Below are positions 45,952 to 51,871 of a DNA stretch of 51,871 nt, piece after piece. The position numbers and the translations under genes were made by a program. This DNA is from Rhodovulum sulfidophilum (GTDB taxonomy: Bacteria; Pseudomonadota; Alphaproteobacteria; Rhodobacterales; Rhodobacteraceae), in NCBI GenBank assembly GCA_003241785.1, contig QFPW01000023.1, forward strand, positions 1-51,871, given 5' to 3'. Below the pieces are notes generated by a model that was given only the letters and a program-made list of their open reading frames with translations, was not told where the DNA came from and did not search any database. Positions within the stretch are counted from its first letter, which is position 1. Each line of letters starts with the position of its first letter.

Positions 45952-48321
45952 ATGGGAACTGAGTTTCGAATGGACCCTCGGCTAGCCGACGAAGAAGATC
46001 GGTTCGCCTCCCCTGCGCCGGGGACACCAATCAAGTGGGTCTCGCAGATTCCGGCAGTCGGCGCCTATATCCAGCGGATCGGCGCATTTCCCACAGGAAT
46101 GCGGCGGGCGGTCATCGGCCTCAAAGGCAAGCGGTACGACGAAGACCAGATCATCGTCTTCTTCGACCGCGACGGGGGAGTGCGGATCGCCGATCCGGCC
46201 GGGGATGCCTTGGCCGAGGACGATCCCGACCTTGCCCGAGTTCAGCCGACTGCGGACGAGGCTAAGGCCATCAAGTCCAGCGTGTGCAACGCGATGTTTC
46301 CGAGCCTTCGCCCCGTGCCGCTGGAGCGGCTGAGGGCGTCGATGCCGGGGTGGCTCTGTGCGGAGCTAGACGCGGGCAACATCTTCTCCGCGACGAACGC
46401 CGCGAGAGAAGTAGAGTTCGTCCAGATCAAGCACTGGAACGAACCGGACAGCGCCAAAAAGTATCGGTCGCTCTTTCCGACCGACCACCCCGACGATGGG
46501 GGCTGGATTTGGGGCGAACCCGAGGGGCGGCTCGCCCTCTTCAATGGGCACCTGCTCGCGCTCGACAATGGCAGGCCGAAGGTGCTTCACGAAGGCGCCA
46601 TGGCCGTTGCTATCAACGCGGCTGTCGAGCGCGCCCGGGCCATCGAGGCGGGACTGGAGCCATCGGAATGCCCGATGCTCGGCAAGCGCCCGAGCCTCGC
46701 GGGCCTGCTCGATTCCAGTCCGGCGCGCGAATTCCTGCTCTCGGCGGATCACATCGGTTGGCCAGGGGGCGCGGGCAAGCCCTTCTGCGCCGATGTCGGC
46801 CCGATCCAGACCGCCCCCGGCAGGATTATCATGGTCGCCGACCACGACGCCGGGGATGAAGGCCTCGAAGCGTCGAACGTCCTAATCCGCCGCATCGGTC
46901 GCCCGGTGGACCTCGTCCGCTTCAACGACGCATTCCCGGATCGCTTCGACATGGCGGACACCTATCCGGCCAAGGCGCCTCGCCCCGAGGCGCTGATGAC
47001 CCTCGTCAGCCCGGCGCCGGACCTCGTGACGATTGAAGCCCGGACATCAAACCGTCCTCCGGTCGTTGCGAAGATCTACGACAACGTCGCACGGGCGTTG
47101 CGGGCGCTCGATGTCCAGTTGACGTACGACGTCTTCGCGAGCCGCGAGGTGCTTTGGGACATTCGGGGAATCTTGCCTCACGATGACGACCGGCGGTCCG
47201 AGCGCCGCCCCCTCAGCGACAAGGACGTTCGCGCCATCTACCTCGCCGTGAATAGCCGGTTCCAGTGGAACCCCGATCACGGGTGGTTCAAGGAAGCCGT
47301 CGTAACCTTGGCGCAGGCCAAACGCTTCCACCCCGTTCGGGACTACATCGACCGTCTCCTCTGGGACGGGGAGGCACGGGTCGATGGATTCTTCGCCCGA
47401 TACTTCGGAGCGGAGGACTCGGAGCTCAACCGGGAATTCGGCGCTCGGGTGCTCATAGCCTCGGTCCGCCGCATCCGCCGCCCCGGCACGAAATTCGACT
47501 ATACTCCGACGCTGATCGGTCCGGAGGGGGGCGCTAAATCAACCTCGATACGAGTGATGTCCGTTCGGGACGAGTGGTTCACCGACAGCTACGACATCCG
47601 TGACGATCCCAAGGAAACCATCGAGCAGTGCCGAGGGGTGTGGCACGCCGAGTTGGCCGAAATGTCAGCGGTGCGCGGCAAGGACCTCGCCAAGGTCAAG
47701 AAGGCCTTGTCGAAGGTTCAGGACTCTGCCCGAATGGCCTATGACCGGCTTCAGACCTATATGCCCCGCCAGTACATGCTCTGGGGCACGATGAATCCGG
47801 AAGAGGCGCAAATTCTGAATCCTGGCGCCATGAATCGGCGGTTCTGGATGATCCCGGTCGGTAGGATCGACATTGAGGCACTGAAGCGGGACATGGCCCA
47901 GATTTGGGCGGAGGCGGCGCACCGCGAGGCCCAAGGCGAGACCATCGAGTTGCCGGAGCGGCTCTGGGGCGCGGCGCACGAGGCCACCGTTCCATATCAC
48001 CAGGACGTCACCTTCAAGGACACGCTAGAAGCCGTCCTGCCCGAGGAAGGGGGACGAGTCCGCGTCGAGGCGATCCGGCTCTTCCTTGGGATTCACGAGA
48101 AGGATTACATGCCGAGCCAGAAGATGAAGCAGGCCATGGACGCGCTCGGCTGGAAGCGAACCCGGTTCCGGGTGGAAAGCAAGCCCACGTATTTCTACGC
48201 GAAGAACTATAAAGACGGCGCAGAGGATGTAGACCTGCGTCCGGCGACCCCGGAGCCTGTGGTGGAGCCCCCCGCTGCGGACGGCGGCAAGAAGATCGTG
48301 AATCTTCGCACTCCGATGTGA
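45952..48321 (+). CDS. Toprim / VapE-type primase-helicase
   Basis: The 789-residue protein looks like the replication protein of phage satellites and integrated elements. The N-terminal half has a Toprim-like segment near residue 296 (ADHDAGDEG), and the C-terminal half matches virulence-associated protein E (VapE): PGTKFDYTPTLIG, a P-loop near residue 523, WHAELAEM as Walker B, WGTMNPEE as sensor, and NRRFWMIPV as the arginine-finger segment. The P-loop reads GPEGGAKST, with alanine where glycine is almost invariant. ATG 45952 has no strong binding site; ATG 45970 is an alternative. A repeat array that looks like an origin lies directly after its stop. Confidence 0.87.
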   Translation: MGTEFRMDPRLADEEDRFASPAPGTPIKWVSQIPAVGAYIQRIGAFPTGMRRAVIGLKGKRYDEDQIIVFFDRDGGVRIADPAGDALAEDDPDLARVQPTADEAKAIKSSVCNAMFPSLRPVPLERLRASMPGWLCAELDAGNIFSATNAAREVEFVQIKHWNEPDSAKKYRSLFPTDHPDDGGWIWGEPEGRLALFNGHLLALDNGRPKVLHEGAMAVAINAAVERARAIEAGLEPSECPMLGKRPSLAGLLDSSPAREFLLSADHIGWPGGAGKPFCADVGPIQTAPGRIIMVADHDAGDEGLEASNVLIRRIGRPVDLVRFNDAFPDRFDMADTYPAKAPRPEALMTLVSPAPDLVTIEARTSNRPPVVAKIYDNVARALRALDVQLTYDVFASREVLWDIRGILPHDDDRRSERRPLSDKDVRAIYLAVNSRFQWNPDHGWFKEAVVTLAQAKRFHPVRDYIDRLLWDGEARVDGFFARYFGAEDSELNREFGARVLIASVRRIRRPGTKFDYTPTLIGPEGGAKSTSIRVMSVRDEWFTDSYDIRDDPKETIEQCRGVWHAELAEMSAVRGKDLAKVKKALSKVQDSARMAYDRLQTYMPRQYMLWGTMNPEEAQILNPGAMNRRFWMIPVGRIDIEALKRDMAQIWAEAAHREAQGETIELPERLWGAAHEATVPYHQDVTFKDTLEAVLPEEGGRVRVEAIRLFLGIHEKDYMPSQKMKQAMDALGWKRTRFRVESKPTYFYAKNYKDGAEDVDLRPATPEPVVEPPAADGGKKIVNLRTPM

Positions 48322-48365
48322 AGTAGTTGCTTCGTCGCTCAGAAGGCAGAGCGAAGGGGCCCTTT

Positions 48366-48684
48366 GCCCGATCCCCCTTACCCGCCCGATCCCCCTTACC
48401 CCGCGGGAGGGGGATCGGGCTAACTAGCTCAAGAAGCTCGATAAATCGCGCCCGATCCCCTTTGATCGCCCAATCGGCCTGTTTTCCTTATTCTCCCCCG
48501 GGGAGCGGCGTTCCCCGGTCCCTCTCCGTCCGTTCCGTTGCTCAATTCCTTCTTCTAAGAAAATAAGGGGGATCAAGGGAGATCAAGGAATAATGGCAGC
48601 AATTACATGTGCTTATACCGATCCTCCTTAGCGATCCCCCTTAGCCGCCTGAGGGGGATCGGCTGGCCTGAGGGGGGATCGGGT
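48366..48684. repeat. Iteron-like GATCCCCCTTA array, candidate replication origin
   Basis: The motif GATCCCCCTTA recurs at 48370, 48388, 48620 (one change) and 48633, with a shorter form at 48454. Its inverse (AGGGGGATC) occurs at 48408, 48564 (as TAAGGGGGATC), 48652 and 48672. The copies form two blocks, roughly 48366-48464 and 48564-48684, around an AT-richer centre. The array starts about 45 bases after the vapE stop. Phage satellites such as SaPIs carry their origin in exactly this position and form. Other uses are possible, for example a regulator array. Confidence 0.65.
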
Positions 48685-49264
48685 CGATCGGCGCGGCCGC
48701 CCCGCCCGCGCGCAGCAGATCCCACGCGCCAAGATACTCATCCATCCATCCGAGCGGATAGAGCCCGGCCTCGGCGCTTCCGCTGAGCACGCGGCCATAA
48801 TCCGGAATCAGGCGCCGGATCGCGCTGTCTTGGCGCTGCTGGCCCTGCTTCCCGGGGGTGGCGAGCCACAGCGCATGAACCCGCGACAGCACCTCCGCGA
48901 CCTTCGCCGACGGGATGACGTAAACCTTCGGCACGACCTCGGCCGAGACGCCGAAATCGACGAAGCAGTAGAAGAGCTTCGCGACGATCAAGGTTTCGTG
49001 CTTCCGACCCATGTACCAGCCGCCGTCGCCGCTGCGATCAAGCCGCGTCTTCACCTGCAGGGCACAAAGCTGAGCACCCATAGGATCGGTAACGATGATA
49101 TCGAGGTTCGGCACGCCCTGCGGCGCGAGGGCCGCGATGAATCCTCGCCGGAGCAGTTCGGCCATCATGTAGTGCTCGCCCGCCGCGCCCGCGAGCGAGG
49201 TCGTGGATTTCGGCGCGCCCGCAACTTCACCGCAGTCGGCCAGCTCGGGGGGCGAGTCATGCAT
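48641..49264 (-). CDS. PD-(D/E)XK nuclease-like protein
   Basis: The 207-residue protein has the core of PD-(D/E)XK-type enzymes: AGEHYMMAELLRRGF as the N-terminal helix, LDIIVTDPM with the aspartate, and CALQVKTR as the (E/Q)xK element. It resembles the hypothetical PDDEXK-family proteins common on mobile elements. The last 15 or so residues are encoded by the repeat array, so that tail is probably not constrained. It is transcribed leftward, facing vapE, unlike the other genes of the region. The target and biological role are unknown. Confidence 0.7.
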   Translation of the reverse strand: MHDSPPELADCGEVAGAPKSTTSLAGAAGEHYMMAELLRRGFIAALAPQGVPNLDIIVTDPMGAQLCALQVKTRLDRSGDGGWYMGRKHETLIVAKLFYCFVDFGVSAEVVPKVYVIPSAKVAEVLSRVHALWLATPGKQGQQRQDSAIRRLIPDYGRVLSGSAEAGLYPLGWMDEYLGAWDLLRAGGAAAPIDPIPPQASRSPSGG

Positions 49265-49636
49265 TCAGGTGCTCCGGATCGACGCGGACGGAGCTGCATG
49301 CTGCACGCCGATCTCGACGCGGTAAACGCCCGTGTGGCGGCGCCTGGTCGATTTGTCACCGATCTCGCGGGCGCGTATCGCGCGCGCTCGCGCGTGCCTC
49401 GGCGAGCCCCGGAGCGGCCCACCGGCTGGCCCCGCGCCGCGCGGCCCCGGGCGCGGCTGGCCCCGCCCACGCGGCCAATGGACGATCACGCCGCTGGCGC
49501 TCCGGCGCTCGCCGCGCCCGATCTGGCGCCCAGCGGGAGGCGGGACGATTTCGACGGTAATGCGATGCCGGATGGCGCAAAATCGGCCGAGCGTCACTCA
49601 CCTCGGACAGCCATGCGCAACTCACCTCGGACTACC
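49265..49636. promoter_or_regulatory. Divergent gap between the two nuclease-like genes
   Basis: A GC-rich 372-base gap between the PDDEXK-like gene and the GIY-YIG-like gene, so both promoters should lie here. I see no supported gene. At its right end a 24-base imperfect tandem repeat covers the start codon of the next gene. Confidence 0.45.
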
Positions 49637-49643
49637 ATGAGCA
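49596..49643 (+). repeat. 24-base tandem duplication at a gene start
   Basis: Copies at 49596-49619 and 49620-49643 both begin ACTCACCTCGGAC and contain ATG, differing at three positions. The unit is a multiple of three, so it adds eight codons and a second possible start. Confidence 0.7.
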
Positions 49644-50197
49644 GGATTATCGACCCCCTGCTTCTCGGTCCCCCGCCCCCCGAATACGTGCCCGAGCCGC
49701 GCCCCGAGCTTCCCGGCTTCAGCTACCTCGGCCACTTCGTCGGGGGCCTGCTCGACGCTTCCGGCTGGCCCGTCGAGAGCCCTGTGTGCCCGAGGTGGTG
49801 GAGCGTCGCCTGCGGTACCTTTACCCGACCGCCGCAGCACGGCCCGCGTCCCGAGCTTCGCGGCCCGGCGGTCTTCGCCTTCGTCATGAACGGCCGGATC
49901 ATGCACATCGGTGCAACCGAGCAGTTCTGGAATACGATCTGGGCTTTCGGAAAGCATGTGCACCGGCCCTCGGGCAAGAACCCGGTGAACCTCGCGCTCA
50001 GCGACGCCGTGCTCGCCGGGGGGCTGATCGAGGCGTGGTTCTGCCCCTTGCCCGCCGATCCCGTGATCGAAGTCGCGGGCATGCCTATCGACCTGCTCGC
50101 CGGGATTGAGGCGGGCCTCGCCGCGCGGTTCGCGCCGCCATGGCACAAGCGGACGCGCGCGACGGAATGGGGGCGCCGGGCGAGGCGCACCACCTGA
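49637..50197 (+). CDS. GIY-YIG-like nuclease-fold protein
   Basis: The 186-residue protein contains FAFVMNGRIMHIGATEQFW, similar to the GIY..YIG beta-hairpin. The later segment GMPIDLLAGIEAGLAARFAPPWHKR matches the region that supplies the metal-binding glutamate and the final asparagine-like position. The usual arginine after YIG is not evident. An N-terminal proline-rich tract (PLLLGPPPPEYVPEPRPELPG) precedes it. It could be a repair, restriction or homing-type nuclease, or a catalytically weak relative. The start may be ATG 49613 or 49637; the latter gives the shorter form. Confidence 0.55.
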   Translation: MSRIIDPLLLGPPPPEYVPEPRPELPGFSYLGHFVGGLLDASGWPVESPVCPRWWSVACGTFTRPPQHGPRPELRGPAVFAFVMNGRIMHIGATEQFWNTIWAFGKHVHRPSGKNPVNLALSDAVLAGGLIEAWFCPLPADPVIEVAGMPIDLLAGIEAGLAARFAPPWHKRTRATEWGRRARRTT

Positions 50198-50389
50198 TCG
50201 GCTGGCCCGCCCCACCACGGAATTGCCCGCCCGTTGGCTTGGCCGCGCAGCCCAGCCCGCCGCCCCCGGCGCGGGGGATGGGCGACGAGGGATCACCGGG
50301 TGACCAGTGCGGCTGTCTGCGAAATCCTCTGGCGCTCGCGAACCATCTCATCTCTAACGGTGTTATGGCCGAAGGTCCCGGTGCGATAC

Positions 50390-51550
50390 ATGCCGCTCAT
50401 CGTCTATTTAGACTCGCAGGATTATATCACGCTGTTCAACGAGCAGCCGTCAGGGCCGAGTCATGCTATTCTCCGACACCTAATTGAGTGTCGAGATCGC
50501 CGAGAAATTGTCATTGGCTTCTCATTTGCGACGATCGCGGAATTCATAACCGAGCCAACTGCCGAACATCGCGAGGAGCGTGTCCGCCGTGGGCAATTGA
50601 TCAAAACGATCTGCGGACCCAACGCATTTCCGCTGCCTTCTGATTTTCCGAAAGGGGCTAAGTTTCCGAACGATGGCATGTGGATGTGGCCTGCCGGCAA
50701 AAAGGTACTGAGTGCGGAGGAGATGCGGCTGCGAATTTTGCGATCCCTAGGCAAGCGGATTAACGATATACCCGGCGCAAACCGAAAGAGGCGACGCAGC
50801 CTCGGCAGGAAGCCAGCGATGCTTGATCTTCTTAGGCAAATACCGCCTGGGTGGAAGCTCACACGGGATCTGATCGGCGACCTTCCTGTATCCGATGAGG
50901 TACTCGAAAGTGGAGTATTCACCAAACTGATAAGAGGGGTGTGCGATGATGATGAGTTCGAGCGCGTCGTCAATCGCTGGGCCTCTGATCCGGCGGAATT
51001 TAGCCGCATATACTACGAACACGGTGGCAAACCTGACGTCCGGCAGCATCTACTAAATCGACCTTTGAGAGAGTTTGCACAGCTAACCGGCAAATTGGAG
51101 ATGTTGACTTCGAGAATGGCCGCGCTCGAAACAGCGCGCAACGCCCTCAAGGCATCATTGATTGAAGGCGGTGTACGCAGATCGGATGCAATTAGGATCA
51201 CCCGCCCCTACATCGCTTTGGACCCGGATTTTAGCCCCGTCATGAACAGCCTAGCCGGCATTATCGGGCACGATCGGGTCGGACATTTCGATGTTTATCT
51301 CAAGGCTCTTCTCAGAAAAGAGTATAAAATGAGAAGCTCCGACGGCTTGGATCTGATGCAGTTCTGTTACGCGTACGATTGCGATCTATTTCGATGCGAC
51401 AAAGCGATGGCGAGCGTATTTAGGGATTACGAGCCATTCGCCTCACGATTGGTCGGTCGGTTCGCCGAACTTCCCGAGAAGATCGAGGCTGCGATAAAAT
51501 CAAGGGCGGATAGCCCGGAACCTCACCCATCACACTCCCAGGCGAGTTGA
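50390..51550 (+). CDS. Low-GC PIN-like domain protein
   Basis: The 386-residue protein starts MPLIVYLDSQDYITLF, with the first PIN-type aspartate. FATIAEFI supplies the glutamate, and the C-terminal DGLDLMQFCYAYDCDLFRCDKAM supplies further aspartates in the pattern of PIN-like RNases. The long helical middle (about residues 100-300) is not recognised. The gene is clearly lower in GC and uses AT-ending codons far more than neighbours, so it was probably acquired recently. It lies at the right part of the element, a usual site for defence cargo. Its function is not known. Confidence 0.7.
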   Translation: MPLIVYLDSQDYITLFNEQPSGPSHAILRHLIECRDRREIVIGFSFATIAEFITEPTAEHREERVRRGQLIKTICGPNAFPLPSDFPKGAKFPNDGMWMWPAGKKVLSAEEMRLRILRSLGKRINDIPGANRKRRRSLGRKPAMLDLLRQIPPGWKLTRDLIGDLPVSDEVLESGVFTKLIRGVCDDDEFERVVNRWASDPAEFSRIYYEHGGKPDVRQHLLNRPLREFAQLTGKLEMLTSRMAALETARNALKASLIEGGVRRSDAIRITRPYIALDPDFSPVMNSLAGIIGHDRVGHFDVYLKALLRKEYKMRSSDGLDLMQFCYAYDCDLFRCDKAMASVFRDYEPFASRLVGRFAELPEKIEAAIKSRADSPEPHPSHSQAS

Positions 51551-51871
51551 GGGCGGGCCGTTGAGCGGGCCGCGTATCGCGTTTCCAAATCCCACCACTC
51601 TTTGAGCTACTTGCCCCCCTGTATGGCTCCCCGCCCGACCGCCATCGCGGTCATTAAGCTGGCCGGACAAGAGCCGTCAGGCGCGCTACAGGAGCGATGC
51701 TGAGCATTTAACCGCACGTGACGCTTCCCGGGCGCCAACGGGTGATGCGATCCGCGTCGTGCGGCCAATTCACCGTAACCGGCCGATTGGCACCGCCTGC
51801 CTGGCTTGCCGGTGCTGAGCTAAGAGACGTCCATAGCGACGTCGTTAGCGACGTGCCTTGGCGGAGAGATG
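51551..51871. other. Right edge, no gene recognised
   Basis: Downstream of the PIN-like gene there is no supported frame. At 51826-51855 a 12-base unit GACGTCnnTAGC is repeated about two and a half times, near the window edge. An ATG at 51869 could be the start of a further gene that is cut off. Confidence 0.5.

Noticed and set aside
48327..48566. 79-codon plus-strand frame in the repeat region
   Set aside because: It is made of repeat-encoded Arg/Ser/Pro sequence with no binding site and no similarity.
48366..48684. CRISPR array
   Set aside because: The repeats are about 11 bases, occur in both orientations and have irregular spacing, with no cas genes nearby.

Overview
The window is high-GC DNA from an alphaproteobacterium, most likely a member of the Rhodobacterales. 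The signs are a ChpT phosphotransferase, a PAS_5 protein, two DUF1127 proteins, OlsB/OlsA ornithine-lipid genes, a chvE-gguABC transporter with its LysR regulator, and a cysG-DUF2849-cysI-cysH-DUF934 sulfur operon beside an Lrp-type gene. Species cannot be named from the sequence alone.

Bases 1-18000 are ordinary core genome. They hold MsrPQ methionine sulfoxide repair, a type II glycerate kinase, phosphoglycolate phosphatase, GlmU-GlmS for UDP-GlcNAc, an AlkD-like repair protein, a LuxR-type regulator without a LuxI partner, an acyl-CoA ligase, MoaA, OlsB-OlsA, a DUF3553 protein divergent from ChpT, YicC-Gmk-gamma carbonic anhydrase, and a PAS_5 protein.

Bases 17900-34900 form a sugar catabolism island. 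A LysR regulator diverges from chvE-gguA-gguB-gguC, which runs on into a dehydratase, DgoK, DgoA and a lactonase, mostly with overlapping start and stop codons. A convergent Gfo/Idh sugar 1-dehydrogenase supplies the first step. Together these give an oxidative, non-phosphorylating-entry (De Ley-Doudoroff) route from galactose to pyruvate and glyceraldehyde 3-phosphate, probably also used for arabinose. A second importer, ytfQ-ytfR-ytfT-yjfF (galactofuranose type), and a FadR-type regulator follow.

Bases 34940-44450 return to core genes: tRNA-Thr, two DUF1127 genes, a PduX/BluE-like threonine kinase with CbiB for cobalamin, the assimilatory sulfite/APS reduction operon with siroheme synthase, an Lrp/AsnC regulator, a DUF442/rhodanese-like protein, a nitrilase-family protein that has lost its catalytic cysteine, and tRNA-Gln.

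From tRNA-Gln to the window end (44452-51871) the DNA looks like a mobile element of phage-satellite or integrated-plasmid type. It has an AlpA-like regulator, a small basic protein behind a perfect palindrome, a Toprim/VapE-type primase-helicase, and directly downstream a two-block array of GATCCCCCTTA repeats that looks like an iteron origin. Next come three predicted nuclease-fold proteins (PD-(D/E)XK-like, GIY-YIG-like, PIN-like), the last clearly lower in GC than its neighbours. No integrase and no second attachment site is visible, so the element probably extends past the window. This end is the best place to look for something undescribed.
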